A DNA stretch of 64,000 nt from Cellulomonas sp. (GCF_017744555.1 NZ_JAGIBD010000003.1:62001-126000); one strand, 5' to 3'; shown: positions 1-8,563, counted from the first letter of the stretch. Numbers and translations: made by a program. The notes: generated from the letters alone by a model not told the origin.

Positions 1-732
1 CTGCTGGTGGCGCTGCTGCGCGACGACGCCGGCGCCGACCCCGAGCACGCGCTGCGCGACGGCGACGTGCTGGTCCTCACCAGCAAGGTGGTCTCGAAGG
101 CGGAGGGCCGCGTGGTCGCCGCCGACGACCGCGAGCAGGCGATCACCGACGAGACCGTCCGCGTCGTCGCGACGCGCGAGCACTCGACGGGCGTCACGCG
201 CATCGTCGAGAACCGGCTCGGGCTCGTCATGGCCGCGGCGGGCGTCGACGCGAGCAACACGCCCGAGGGGACCGTGCTGCTGCTGCCGCTCGACCCCGAC
301 GGCACCGCCCGGGTGCTTCGCGCGGCCCTGCAGGACGCCTTCGGCGTCCGGCTCGGGCTCGTGCTCACCGACACCGCGGGCCGGCCGTGGCGGCAGGGCG
401 TCACCGACCTCGCGATCGGTGCGGCGGGGGTCGAGGTGCTCGACGACCTGCGCGGCCAGGTCGACTCGTTCGGGCGGCCCCTCGTGATGACGGTCGCGGC
501 CGTCGCGGACGAGATCGCGTCGGCCGCGGAGCTCGTCAAGGGCAAGGCCGCCGGGCGGCCCCTCGCGGTGGTGCGCGGCCTGGCGCACCTCGTCACGGCC
601 GACGACGGGCCCGGCGCGCGGGTGCTGCCGCGGACCGGGGACGACGACATGTTCCACCAGGGCAGCGCCGAGGCGTACGCGCAGGGCTGGAAGGACGCGC
701 TCGAACGGCCCGACGGAGCGCCACGGAGATGA
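1..732 (+). CDS. cofE: Coenzyme F420-0:L-glutamate ligase, 5' end outside window
   Basis: Adds L-glutamate (GTP-dependent) to F420-0, the last stage of coenzyme F420 synthesis, in the cytoplasm. Family signatures are visible: [18 protein letters not shown] (about residues 120-137 counting from codon 3), a GR-L-T-A-ADE-A-AA-L block, the GKAAGRP segment, and a terminal [12 protein letters not shown]. The reading frame is open to base 1, and the usual N-terminal P-G-I-P-E region is missing, so the true start lies left of the window. The protein ends straight after the ligase domain. It lacks the C-terminal FMN/nitroreductase domain found in mycobacterial FbiB, so it is the single-domain archaeal-type CofE. 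The stop overlaps the next start (ATGA). cofC and cofD lie 2-4 kb downstream, which supports the F420 role. Confidence 0.88.
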   Translation: MLVALLRDDAGADPEHALRDGDVLVLTSKVVSKAEGRVVAADDREQAITDETVRVVATREHSTGVTRIVENRLGLVMAAAGVDASNTPEGTVLLLPLDPDGTARVLRAALQDAFGVRLGLVLTDTAGRPWRQGVTDLAIGAAGVEVLDDLRGQVDSFGRPLVMTVAAVADEIASAAELVKGKAAGRPLAVVRGLAHLVTADDGPGARVLPRTGDDDMFHQGSAEAYAQGWKDALERPDGAPRR

Positions 733-1958
733 GCGCGGCGCCGGAGCACGCGCGCGGTGGCCGCAGGTCGGCGGCCGGGTGGGTGGTCATGGGCATCGTC
801 GTCCTGTTGGCGGCGTCCGGGGTCGCGGTGTGGTTCGCGCTGCGGCCGGTGGACGGCGGGCCAGCGCCCGTGGTCCCGGGTGCGCCGACCCCGACGCCGA
901 CGCCTTCCGCCTCGGGCGACGACCCCTGGGCGGGCTGGTCGCTCGAGCAGCAGGTCGGCCAGGTGTTCATGGTCGGCGTCGACGTCGCCGACCCGCAGCA
1001 GGTCAGCACCGACGCGATCGAGCAGGACCACGTCGGCAACCTGTTCCTGCAGAACCGGACGCACGACGGCGTCGCACCGACCCGCACGCTCGTCGACTCG
1101 TTCTCGGCGCTCGTCTCGGACGACACGACGCACGGCACGCCGCTCCTCGTCGCGACCGACCAGGAGGGCGGGCAGGTGCAGGTGCTCCATGGTCCTGGCT
1201 TCTCGACCATCCCCGCGGCCGTCGACCAGGCGACGCTCGACCCAGCCGGGCTGCGCACGCAGGCGACGACGTGGGGCGGCGAGCTGGCGGCCGCCGGTGT
1301 CGACCTCAACCTGGCGCCCGTGATGGACCTCGTCCCGGACCAGGCGACCGCCGGGTCGAACCCGCCCGTCGGCGCCCTGGGACGGAACTACGGCAACACG
1401 TCCGAGTCGGTGACGAGCCACGCGAACGCGTTCGCGGACGGGATGCGGGCCGCGGGCGTCGGCGTCGCGATCAAGCACTTCCCGGGGCTCGGCCGGGTCG
1501 CGCAGGACACCGACTCGTCCGCGGGCGTGACGGACACCGTGACGACGCGCGACGACCCGTCGGTCGACGTGTTCCGGTCCGGGATCCAGGCGGGCGCGGA
1601 GTGCGTCATGGTGTCGACCGCGATCTACAGCCGGATCGACCCGGGGACGCCCGCCGCGTTCTCGACCACGGTCGTCGACGGGATGCTGCGCGGCGACCTC
1701 GGCTTCGACGGGCTGGTGATCACCGACGACCTGTCCGGCGCCGAGCAGGTCGCCGGGTGGTCGCCCGGCGACCGGGCGGTGCTCGCGCTCGACGCCGGCG
1801 TCGACCTCGTGCTCGTCTCGAAGGACCCGACGGTCGCGCACGCGATGGTTGCCGCGGTGCTCACCCGTGCGCGCTCCGACGCCGGGTTCCGCGCGAAGGT
1901 CGAGGCCGCCGCCCAGCACGTGCTCGAGACGAAGGGGCAGTGGCCGCCCCGCTCCTGA
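729..1958 (+). CDS. Membrane-anchored glycoside hydrolase family 3 protein (NagZ-like)
   Basis: A 409-residue GH3 N-domain protein, probably a cell-surface beta-N-acetylhexosaminidase-like enzyme acting on wall fragments. A short basic N-terminus, a membrane segment at residues 17-37 and a Pro/Thr linker (44-62) suggest extracytoplasmic anchoring. GH3 motifs are [27 protein letters not shown] and [11 protein letters not shown]; the Asp of the last motif is the expected nucleophile. In classical NagZ, the loop after KHFPGHG carries an Asp-His general acid/base dyad. Here the loop reads [14 protein letters not shown] and has no His, so catalysis may differ. The start was chosen because ATG overlaps the cofE stop (ATGA). 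No functional link to F420 is evident. Confidence 0.8.
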   Translation: MSAAPEHARGGRRSAAGWVVMGIVVLLAASGVAVWFALRPVDGGPAPVVPGAPTPTPTPSASGDDPWAGWSLEQQVGQVFMVGVDVADPQQVSTDAIEQDHVGNLFLQNRTHDGVAPTRTLVDSFSALVSDDTTHGTPLLVATDQEGGQVQVLHGPGFSTIPAAVDQATLDPAGLRTQATTWGGELAAAGVDLNLAPVMDLVPDQATAGSNPPVGALGRNYGNTSESVTSHANAFADGMRAAGVGVAIKHFPGLGRVAQDTDSSAGVTDTVTTRDDPSVDVFRSGIQAGAECVMVSTAIYSRIDPGTPAAFSTTVVDGMLRGDLGFDGLVITDDLSGAEQVAGWSPGDRAVLALDAGVDLVLVSKDPTVAHAMVAAVLTRARSDAGFRAKVEAAAQHVLETKGQWPPRS

Positions 1959-1967
1959 CGGGCCCGC

Positions 1968-2348
1968 TCAGGCCGGCGGGGGCGTCGCGGCGACGCCCGC
2001 CGACTGCGGCGTGGCACCCGGCTCGCCGGCCGGGATGGGCTCCACGATCACCGCGGTGCCGTATGCGCAGACCTCGGAGAACTGCTGCAGCGAGTCGGTG
2101 TCGAACCGCATCGCGACGACCGCGTTCGCGCCGCGCTGCTGCGCCTCCGCGACCATGCGCCGCATGACCTCGTGACGGCTCTCGTACATGATCTTCGTGA
2201 ACTCGGGGAGCTCACCGCCGCCGATCGCGCGCAGTCCGGCCGTGAACGACTGGCCGATGTTGGTCGCGCGCACCGTCAGACCCATCACCTCGCCCAGCAC
2301 GGCCTGGATCCGGTAGCCGGGGACCTCGTTCGTCGTCACCACGATCAC
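1968..2348 (-). CDS. YbjQ/UPF0145 (DUF74) family protein
   Basis: A 126-residue member of the YbjQ family (heavy-metal-binding-like, pentameric in solved homologues, function unknown). The core runs from residue 2 to about 107, with the typical VTTNEVPGYRI opening, a MGLTVRATNIGQSF segment and the RGANAVVAMRFDTDS segment. The last 20 residues are a Pro/Ala tail specific to this protein. The GTG start has a GAGCAT hexamer 7 nt upstream, in line with the leaderless arrangement seen for several neighbours. It ends 10 bp from the GH3 gene in convergent orientation. Confidence 0.82.
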   Translation of the reverse strand: MIVVTTNEVPGYRIQAVLGEVMGLTVRATNIGQSFTAGLRAIGGGELPEFTKIMYESRHEVMRRMVAEAQQRGANAVVAMRFDTDSLQQFSEVCAYGTAVIVEPIPAGEPGATPQSAGVAATPPPA

Positions 2349-2406
2349 GCGGCCGATGCTCCCACACCGCCCGTCGGCGCGGTTGCCGGGTCACCCGGGC
2401 GGGTGC

Positions 2407-2991
2407 TCAGGCGCGTGCGGCCTTCGCGGCCGCCTTGGCCGCCTGCTTGGTCGCGCGGACCTCTGCGAGCGACTGCGGGTCCGTGACGTCGGCGATCGAC
2501 CGGCGCGCGTCCACGTCGCCGTAGGCGCCGGCGGCCTCGCGCCACCCGTCGGGCGTGACGCCGGCCTGCTTGCCGAGCAGCGCCAGGAAGATCCGCGCCT
2601 TCTGGTCGCCGAACCCGGGCAGCGCCTTGAGGCGCTTGAGCACCGTCGCGCCGTCCGGGTCGCCGTCGGTCCACAGCCGCGTGACGTCGCCGCCGTAGGT
2701 GCCGACGACCTCGGCCGCGACCGCCTGGATGCGGCCCGCCATCGACCCGGGGTAGCGGTGCACCGCCGGCGGGGTGGAGCAGAGCGCCACGAACTCGTCG
2801 GGGGCGGCCGCCGCGATGCGTGCCGGGTCGAGGCCGCCCATCCGGTCGGCGATCTTCGCGGGCCCGGCGAACGCGCTCTCCATCGTGACCTGCTGGTCGA
2901 GCAGCATGCCGATCAGGAGCGCGAAGGGGTCCTCCGACAGGAGGCGGTCGGCGGCGGGGTCACCCGTGAGCCACAGCGTCATGCGGGTCAT
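2407..2991 (-). CDS. HhH-GPD family base-excision DNA glycosylase
   Basis: A 194-residue small endonuclease III-like protein of the actinobacterial HhH-GPD group, expected to remove damaged bases. The helix-hairpin-helix is visible as LKALPGFGDQKARIFL (about residues 120-135), followed by an acidic YGDVDARRS segment where the catalytic Asp of the family lies. No Cys4 iron-sulfur loop is present. A longer open frame reaches 3180, but it would cover the start of divergent cofC and has no similarity to the family. The ATG at 2991 (or 2982, three codons later) gives the family's usual length. Substrate specificity cannot be read from sequence. Confidence 0.75.
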   Translation of the reverse strand: MTRMTLWLTGDPAADRLLSEDPFALLIGMLLDQQVTMESAFAGPAKIADRMGGLDPARIAAAAPDEFVALCSTPPAVHRYPGSMAGRIQAVAAEVVGTYGGDVTRLWTDGDPDGATVLKRLKALPGFGDQKARIFLALLGKQAGVTPDGWREAAGAYGDVDARRSIADVTDPQSLAEVRATKQAAKAAAKAARA

Positions 2992-3043
2992 CCTCGCGGA
3001 CCGCGGGTCCGGCGGTCCACGCGGATGGTCCAGGCGGGCCGGG

Positions 3044-3049
3044 TAGGGT
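3044..3049 (+). promoter_or_regulatory. -10 element of leaderless cofC promoter
   Basis: TAGGGT ends 6 nt before the cofC ATG, placing the transcription start at the start codon itself. No good -35 hexamer is seen at the right distance. Confidence 0.5.
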
Positions 3050-3055
3050 CGCGCC

Positions 3056-3715
3056 ATGCCGACGAGCCGCTGGGTGGTCGTCGTCCCCGTGAAGACGGCA
3101 GCGGCGGGCAAGACACGGCTCGCGGGCGTGCTGCCCGAGAGCCACCGGCAGGCGCTCGTGCGGGCCATGGCGCTCGACACCGTCGCGGCCGCGGTGGCGA
3201 CGCCCGGCGTGGTGCGCGTGCTCGTGGTGACCGCCGACGAGCCGGTCCGACGCGGTCTCCCCGAGGGTGCGGAGGCGGTCGACGAGCCGCTGGCCGCCGC
3301 GGTCCGACAGGGGGCGGTCGAGCCCGGCCTCGACGCCGCGGTGCTCGCCGGTGCTGCGCGGGCGGCGGAGATCGAGCCTGTGGCGGGTGTCGCGGTGCTG
3401 CTCGGCGACCTGCCGGCGCTGCGGCCGCGCGACCTCGCGGCGGCGCTCGACCGGGCGGCCGGGCACGGCCGCGCGCTCGTCGCGGACGCTCAGGGCACGG
3501 GGACGACGCTCCTGACGGCGACGCCCGGCGTCGAGGTCAGGCCGCGGTTCGGTGCCGGGTCGGCGGCGGCGCACGAGGCGGCCGGGCACGTGCGGCTCGA
3601 CGTGCCGCAGTCGTCGAGCCTGCGGCGCGACGTGGACGTCCCGGTCGACCTCCTGCACGCCGCGCACGACTCCGGTCCACGCACGCGGGCGGTGCTGGGG
3701 ACGACCGACGCCTGA
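3056..3715 (+). CDS. cofC: 2-phospho-L-lactate (or phosphoenolpyruvate) guanylyltransferase
   Basis: A CofC/FbiD protein of 219 residues. It transfers GMP to 2-phospholactate, or to phosphoenolpyruvate in mycobacteria, making the activated side chain used by CofD. Nucleotidyltransferase features are the N-terminal VVPVK-x4-GKTRLAG (residues 9-24), LLGDLPALRPRDL with the metal-binding Asp, DAQGTGTTLL, RFGAGSAAAH and SLRRDVDVPVDL. Length and motif order are typical. It is transcribed toward cofD, with 5 bp between the two stop codons. No ribosome binding site is present; a TAGGGT -10 box sits 6 nt upstream of the ATG. Which phosphoacid it uses cannot be told from sequence. Confidence 0.93.
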   Translation: MPTSRWVVVVPVKTAAAGKTRLAGVLPESHRQALVRAMALDTVAAAVATPGVVRVLVVTADEPVRRGLPEGAEAVDEPLAAAVRQGAVEPGLDAAVLAGAARAAEIEPVAGVAVLLGDLPALRPRDLAAALDRAAGHGRALVADAQGTGTTLLTATPGVEVRPRFGAGSAAAHEAAGHVRLDVPQSSSLRRDVDVPVDLLHAAHDSGPRTRAVLGTTDA

Positions 3716-3720
3716 CGCCG

Positions 3721-4680
3721 TCAGGGGAGCCGGTCGACGAGCGCGAGCGCCGCTGCGGCGATGGCGGCGGTGGCCGGGACGTCCGTCATGAGCGTCGGCG
3801 CGGCGCGCACGGTCCAGCCCTCGACCGCCAAGGCCTCGGCGGCAGCGGCGTCCGCGTCGTCGACGAGCCACGCGTCGAGCACCCCGCCGTCGGCACGACG
3901 GCCGTAGTGCCGGGCGACGGCGGCGGCGTCGGTGGCGACCCCGATCGCGGTCAGGCACGCGTCGGCCATGCCGCGCACCGGCGCCCCGCCGACCACGGGG
4001 CTGACGCCGACCACGGGTGCGGACGTCGACACCAGGGCGTCCCGGATGCCGGGGACCGCGAGGATCGTGCCCACCGAGACGACGGGGTTGGACGGCGGCA
4101 GCAGCACCACGTCGGCGTCGCGCAGCGCCTCGACGACACCTGGACCGGCCGTCGCGGACGCCAGTCCGACCTGCTCGAACCCGGCAGCGGGCAGCGCGGC
4201 CCGGTGCCGGACCCACCACTCCTCGAAGTGGATCAGGCTCCCGTCGGCGAGGCGCACGTGCGTCTCGACCTCCTGGTCCGACATCGGCAGCAGCCTCACC
4301 CCGGGCGCCCACCGTGCGCACAACCGCGCCGTGACCTGCGACAAAGGCAGGCCGGACCGCAGCAGCTCGGTGCGCGCGAGGTGTGTCGCGAGGTCGAGGT
4401 CGCCGAGCGTGAACCACTCCCAGCCGAGCCCGTAGGCGGCGAGGTCGTCGGACACGCGACGCGACTCGTCGCGCCGGCCCCAGCCCTGGTCCTCGTGCAC
4501 GGCGCCGCCGAGCGTGTACATGAGCGTGTCGAGGTCGGGGCACACGCGGACGCCGTGCAGCCACATGTCGTCGCCGGTGTTGGCGATGACGGTGACGTCG
4601 GCCGAGGGCCCGAGCAGGGCGAGCAGCCCGCGCGTGAACCGGGCGCCGCCGACGCCTCCGGACAGGACCGTGACCTTCAT
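3721..4680 (-). CDS. cofD: 2-phospho-L-lactate transferase (F420 biosynthesis)
   Basis: CofD/FbiA, 319 residues. It transfers the phospholactyl (or enolpyruvyl phosphate) group from the GDP-activated donor to the deazaflavin Fo, giving (dehydro)F420-0. The N-terminal phosphate-binding VLSGGVGGARFTRGL (residues 5-19) and NTGDD (34-38) motifs, the LPMSDQEVETHV segment and LLPPSNPVVSVGTIL are characteristic. Length is normal for the family. The ATG overlaps the stop of the upstream ABC ATPase gene (ATGA), so translation is coupled to the importer. The enzyme's substrate Fo needs FbiC/CofGH, which is not in this window. Confidence 0.94.
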   Translation of the reverse strand: MKVTVLSGGVGGARFTRGLLALLGPSADVTVIANTGDDMWLHGVRVCPDLDTLMYTLGGAVHEDQGWGRRDESRRVSDDLAAYGLGWEWFTLGDLDLATHLARTELLRSGLPLSQVTARLCARWAPGVRLLPMSDQEVETHVRLADGSLIHFEEWWVRHRAALPAAGFEQVGLASATAGPGVVEALRDADVVLLPPSNPVVSVGTILAVPGIRDALVSTSAPVVGVSPVVGGAPVRGMADACLTAIGVATDAAAVARHYGRRADGGVLDAWLVDDADAAAAEALAVEGWTVRAAPTLMTDVPATAAIAAAALALVDRLP

Positions 4681-5456
4681 GCGGACTCGCCTCTCGCGGG
4701 TTCGTGGAACGCGATCACGGGACGACCCGTGCGCGGGTGCTCGAGCACGTCGGCCTCGACCCCGTAGACCTCCCGCAGGAGCGCAGGCCGCAGCACGTCG
4801 CGCGGGTGGCCGGCCGCGGCGAGCCGCCCGTGCGACAGCACGAGCACGTGCTCGCAGAACGCGGCCGCGAGGTTGAGGTCGTGCAGCGCGGCGACCGTGG
4901 TGGTGCCGAGGTCGCGGACGAACGCGAGCAGGCTCAGCTGGGCGCTCACGTCGAGGTGGTTCGTGGGCTCGTCGAGCAGCAGCAGGTCGGGCTCCTGCGC
5001 GAGCGCGCGTGCGACGTGCACGCGCTGACGCTCGCCGCCGGACAGCGTCGACCAGGCGCGGTCGGCCAGGTCGGTCGCCTGCGCGGACGCCAGGGCGCGG
5101 TCGACGGCGCCGTCGTCCTCGTCGCGGCCCCACAGCGTGCGGTACGGGATGCGTCCGAGCGCCACGACCTCGCGGACGGTGAGCGGGGCGGTGCTCGACG
5201 ACTCCTGCTCGAGCAGCGCGATGCGCCGGGCGCGGGCGCGGCGGGGCAGCTCGTGCACGGCGGTGCCGTCGTCGACGAGCACGGCTCCCTGCTCGGGGCT
5301 GAGCACCCCGGCGACGAGTCGGAGCAGGGTCGTCTTGCCCGCACCGTTCGGGCCGAGCAGGCCGGTGAGGTGCCCGGCGGGCGGGGTCGCGTCGATCCCG
5401 TCCACGACCCAGCGGCCGCCCAGCCGGGTCGCCACGCGGTCCAGGGTCAGCTCCAC
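4677..5456 (-). CDS. ABC importer ATPase, proposed F420-0/Fo uptake cassette
   Basis: A 259-residue FecE/BtuD-type ATPase. Walker A GPNGAGKTT (about residues 33-41), signature LSGGERQRVHVARAL, Walker B LLLLDEPTNHLD and the H-loop ALHDLNLA are intact. GTG at 5456 is chosen because it gives the canonical beginning (ELTLDRVATRLGG) and a 10-bp overlap with the permease gene; upstream codons do not resemble the family. The stop is coupled to cofD. Three-gene cassettes of this family next to F420 genes in Actinobacteria were proposed to import F420-0. A siderophore or cobalamin role cannot be excluded by sequence, but the coupling to cofD argues for a deazaflavin substrate. Confidence 0.85.
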   Translation of the reverse strand: MELTLDRVATRLGGRWVVDGIDATPPAGHLTGLLGPNGAGKTTLLRLVAGVLSPEQGAVLVDDGTAVHELPRRARARRIALLEQESSSTAPLTVREVVALGRIPYRTLWGRDEDDGAVDRALASAQATDLADRAWSTLSGGERQRVHVARALAQEPDLLLLDEPTNHLDVSAQLSLLAFVRDLGTTTVAALHDLNLAAAFCEHVLVLSHGRLAAAGHPRDVLRPALLREVYGVEADVLEHPRTGRPVIAFHEPARGESA

Positions 5457-6529
5457 GCGGCCGCCCGACCCCGGCGCAGCAGCACCGCGAACACGGGCAC
5501 GCCGATGAGCGCGGTGATGATCCCGACGGGCAGCTCGCGGGGGTCGAACAGCGTCCGTGCGAGCGTGTCGGCCCAGACGAGGAACGTCGCGCCGGTCAGC
5601 GCCGCGACGGGCAGCAGCCGCCGGTGCGCGGGGCCGGTGAGCACCGAGACGGCGTGCGGGAGCACGAGCCCGACGAACCCGATCGCACCGCTGACGGCGA
5701 CCAGCGCCCCGGTGAGCAGCGCGACCGCCGTCATGAGCCCCCACCGGGTCCGGTCGACGTCGACGCCGAGGGCAGCCGCGGCCGTGTCCCCGAACGTGAA
5801 CGCGTCGAGCCGCCGCGCGCTCGCGAGCACCACGGCGCCGACGACGAGCAGCGCCGTACCGGCGATCGCCACGGTCTGCCAGGACGCACCGGCGAGCGAG
5901 CCCATGAGCCACGACAGGATCTCGCGGTAGGAGTCGCCGGTCGCCGTCCAGAAGATGACGAACGACGTGCCCGCCGCGCACAGCTGCGACACGGCGAGTC
6001 CCGCGAGCACCGTCCGTCCGGGTGTGAGCGAGCCTCCGGTGCGGGCCAGCGCGAGCGTCGCGACCAGGGCCGCGAGCGCCCCCACGAACGCCGCGACGGG
6101 CAGCAGCAGGCTCACGCCGACGATGAGCACCGCGACCGCCCCGAGGGAGGCACCCGACGACAGGCCGAGCAGGTACGGGTCGGCGAGCGGGTTGCGCGTG
6201 AGCGACTGCATGACCGCCCCGGCGAGCGCGAGGCCCGCGCCGACGGCGGCCGCGGTGAGCACGCGTGGCAGGCGCAGGTCCCAGACGATCGCGTCGTGCA
6301 GCACGGGCACGGGTGACACGTCGAGGCCGAGGTGGTGGGCGATGCTGCGGGCCACCTCGGTGACGGCGAGGTCGGCGGGGCCGATCGTCACCGCGACCAG
6401 CACGGTCGCCACCAGCACCGCGGCCCCGACGACGACGATCACCGCGAGCGGGGCGCGCCGGCCAGGGGGCACCGGTGCCGCGCTCTCGGACCGTGCGGCG
6501 CCCCGCGTCGCGGGGAGGGAGGTCGTCAC
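5447..6529 (-). CDS. FecCD/BtuC-type permease, proposed F420-0/Fo importer
   Basis: A 360-residue polytopic membrane protein with about ten hydrophobic helices. FecCD-family motifs include LRLPRVLTAAAVGAGLALAG, QSLTRNPLADPYLLG-SSGAS, IGFVGLVLPH and the C-terminal ELPVGIITALIGVPVF. It would form the homodimeric translocation pore of a type II importer, with the ATPase downstream and the lipoprotein upstream. The GTG start overlaps the stop of the binding-protein gene (GTGA). All four genes binding protein-permease-ATPase-cofD thus overlap or are coupled end to end, which implies one transcript and tight stoichiometry. Confidence 0.85.
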   Translation of the reverse strand: MTTSLPATRGAARSESAAPVPPGRRAPLAVIVVVGAAVLVATVLVAVTIGPADLAVTEVARSIAHHLGLDVSPVPVLHDAIVWDLRLPRVLTAAAVGAGLALAGAVMQSLTRNPLADPYLLGLSSGASLGAVAVLIVGVSLLLPVAAFVGALAALVATLALARTGGSLTPGRTVLAGLAVSQLCAAGTSFVIFWTATGDSYREILSWLMGSLAGASWQTVAIAGTALLVVGAVVLASARRLDAFTFGDTAAAALGVDVDRTRWGLMTAVALLTGALVAVSGAIGFVGLVLPHAVSVLTGPAHRRLLPVAALTGATFLVWADTLARTLFDPRELPVGIITALIGVPVFAVLLRRGRAAAWS

Positions 6530-7527
6530 CCGCCGAGCGCCGCGAGCTGCTCGTCGAGCGACACCACGGCCTCCGCGTTGCGGACCCCGGCCTCGGACGC
6601 GGCGAACGGCACCGTGAGGTACCGGTGCTCGCGCACCGCCGTGAGCTGCGACGTCGCCGGGTTCGCCTCGAGCATCTCGATCTTCTTGTCGGCGGTGTTC
6701 CACGTCGCGTCGACCAGCACGATGACGTCGGGATCGGCCGCGACGACCTGCTCCCACCCGGTCGACGTCCACGTGTCGTGCACGTCGGCGAACACGTTGG
6801 TCAGCCCGGCGGCGTCCATGATCATCTGCGGTGCGCCGATCCCGGCGCCGACGTACGGCTGGTCGCCGCCCGAGCTGTACCAGAGGGCCGTCGTCGGCTC
6901 GGCGGGCTGCTGCGCGGACGCGAGCAGGTCGCGCTGCTCGGCGACGAGCGTGTCGGCGCGGTCGACCACACCGAAGATGGACGCGACCTCGTGGATCTCG
7001 TCGAACACGTCGTCGAACGTGAGCGGGTCGGGCATGTACTCCTTGGCCTTGCACGCGGCGGGGGAGACGTACGACGCGATGCCACGCTCGGCGAGGGTCG
7101 CCCGGTCGCCTGCGCCGTCCGCGGAGAAGTTCGACTCCCAGCCGCCGTAGACGAAGTCCGGCCCGAGGGCGAGCACCGCCTCCTGGCCGGGCACCTTGTC
7201 GGACACGACGGGCACCGCGGCGTAGGCGTCGGCGTAGTCGGCAGGCACGGGGCCGTCGGCGAACGCCGTGCCGACCATCCGGTCCTGCAGCCCGAGCGCC
7301 AGCAGCATCTCGGTGGCCGTGGACTTGATCGTGACGACCCGCTCGGGCGGTGCGTCGACGGTCACCGACGTGCCGCAGTTGTCGAGCGTGACGGGGGCGA
7401 ACGTCGCGGACGGAGGTGCGCTGACCGCGGCGGCCTCCGTGGGGGCCTCGTCGGACGTGCAGCCGGCGAGACCCAGGACGGCGACGGCGGCCACGAGCGG
7501 CACGACGGGACGGGCGCGGAAGGGCAT
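6526..7527 (-). CDS. Lipoprotein substrate-binding protein, proposed F420-0/Fo importer
   Basis: A 333-residue cluster A-II/BtuF-like solute-binding protein. It has a signal peptide with lipobox LAGC (Cys23), a VTVDAPPERVVTIKSTATEML strand-loop typical of metal-chelate/B12 binding folds, and two lobes joined by the helix near residues 180-200. It is the first gene of the cassette that runs into cofD. The ATG at 7527 precedes the signal peptide directly. Family knowledge: this small actinobacterial clade co-occurs with F420 genes, and F420-0 was proposed as ligand. Inference here: because cofC, cofD and cofE are all next door, Fo is an equally good candidate. Cobalamin or a siderophore remains possible. 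Confidence 0.8.
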   Translation of the reverse strand: MPFRARPVVPLVAAVAVLGLAGCTSDEAPTEAAAVSAPPSATFAPVTLDNCGTSVTVDAPPERVVTIKSTATEMLLALGLQDRMVGTAFADGPVPADYADAYAAVPVVSDKVPGQEAVLALGPDFVYGGWESNFSADGAGDRATLAERGIASYVSPAACKAKEYMPDPLTFDDVFDEIHEVASIFGVVDRADTLVAEQRDLLASAQQPAEPTTALWYSSGGDQPYVGAGIGAPQMIMDAAGLTNVFADVHDTWTSTGWEQVVAADPDVIVLVDATWNTADKKIEMLEANPATSQLTAVREHRYLTVPFAASEAGVRNAEAVVSLDEQLAALGG

Positions 7528-7688
7528 GCGGGAGCTCCGGGTTGTCGTCGGCGCCCGGTCGGACCGGGCGCGCGGGCGGGACGGCGCGGCGTCGCGCGCG
7601 AACGGGGACGGGTGCACGTCGCACCCCGGAGGACCGCCCACGTCAGGGCGGTGCGACCACGGCCACGTCAAGCCGGGTTCCGTCGCAC

Positions 7689-7717
7689 AGCGTAGGTCGC
7701 CCGAGCCCGGATCGGAA
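7689..7717 (-). promoter_or_regulatory. Candidate promoter of the importer-cofD operon
   Basis: On the minus strand, TTCCGA (7717-7712), a 17-bp spacer and TACGCT (7694-7689) would start transcription near 7682. This leaves a leader of about 155 nt before the lipoprotein ATG. No B12-box-like consensus was recognised in that leader. Confidence 0.4.
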
Positions 7718-7733
7718 CCGCCGACCAGCCGTG

Positions 7734-8525
7734 TCAGACCTCGGCGTGGCCCTCGAGGTAGAACACGACGGCGCCGTCGAGATGCACACGGTCGCCGACG
7801 AGCGTGCAGGTCAGCGTGCCGCCGCGCGGCGACGCCTGGTACGCCGAGAACGTCGAGCGGCCGGTCCGCTGCGCCCAGTACGGCGTGAGCGTGCAGTGCG
7901 CCCCGCCCGTCACCGGGTCCTCGGGGATGCCCTTCGCCGGCGCGAAGTACCGGCTGACGAAGTCGTAGCCCGCGTCGCCCGGCGCCGTGACGACGAGCCC
8001 CGACTGGCCGGGCGTGAGGGCGCGGACCGCACCCTGATCCGGCGTCAGGGCCCGGACGACCGCGGCGTCGTCGAGCACGGCCAGCAGGTTGGCCTGGTTC
8101 TGCCAGACCTCGACCGGTTCCGCGCCGAGCGCCTCGGCGAAGCCGACCGGGTCCTCGACCCGGTCGCTGCGGTGGGCGGGGAGGTCCATCCGGTAGCCGG
8201 TGTCCGTGCGGTCCACGGTCAGCGGGCCGCTCGCCGTGCGGAAGACCACGCTGCGCCGTCCCGGTTCGAGCCGCTCCATGACGACGGCGGCGCTCGCGAG
8301 CGTCGCGTGGCCGCAGAGCGGGACCTCGACGGTCGGCGTGAACCACCGCAGGCGGTAGTCGTCGCCGTCGGGCACGAGGAACGCCGTCTCGGACAGGTTG
8401 TTCTCCGCGGCGACCGCCCGCATGACGTCGTCGGCGGGGAACGCGTCCATCGGCATCACGGCCGCGGGGTTGCCGGCGAAACGGGTCGTCGTGAAGGCGT
8501 CGAGCTGGAACAGGGGAGTGCGCAC
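7734..8525 (-). CDS. PhzF family isomerase-like protein
   Basis: A 263-residue PhzF/DapF-fold protein. The two halves carry the expected marks: FAGNPAAVMPM near residue 17, NLSETAFL with the catalytic Glu, VPLCGHATLA, and GIPEDPVTGGAHC in the second half. PhzF proteins isomerise or epimerise small amino-acid-like substrates, and most are uncharacterised. A duplicated short stretch (VRALTPDQGAVRALTPGQ) lies mid-protein. The GTG at 8525 begins the canonical RTPLFQLDAFTTTRF; a second GTG three codons upstream is possible. A TACGGT hexamer 7 nt before the start suggests a leaderless mRNA. It is not obviously tied to either flanking pathway. Confidence 0.82.
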   Translation of the reverse strand: MRTPLFQLDAFTTTRFAGNPAAVMPMDAFPADDVMRAVAAENNLSETAFLVPDGDDYRLRWFTPTVEVPLCGHATLASAAVVMERLEPGRRSVVFRTASGPLTVDRTDTGYRMDLPAHRSDRVEDPVGFAEALGAEPVEVWQNQANLLAVLDDAAVVRALTPDQGAVRALTPGQSGLVVTAPGDAGYDFVSRYFAPAKGIPEDPVTGGAHCTLTPYWAQRTGRSTFSAYQASPRGGTLTCTLVGDRVHLDGAVVFYLEGHAEV

Positions 8526-8563
8526 GGCGTCCACCGTAGGCGCGACGGGGCCCGCTGCGCCGG

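Noticed and set aside
2992-3180. Longer N-terminus for the HhH-GPD glycosylase
   Set aside because: It would cover the divergent cofC start and its -10 box, and the added residues do not resemble the family.
7528-7733. Cobalamin riboswitch before the BtuF-like lipoprotein gene
   Set aside because: No recognisable B12-box consensus or conserved core was found in the 155-nt leader, and the operon runs into cofD.
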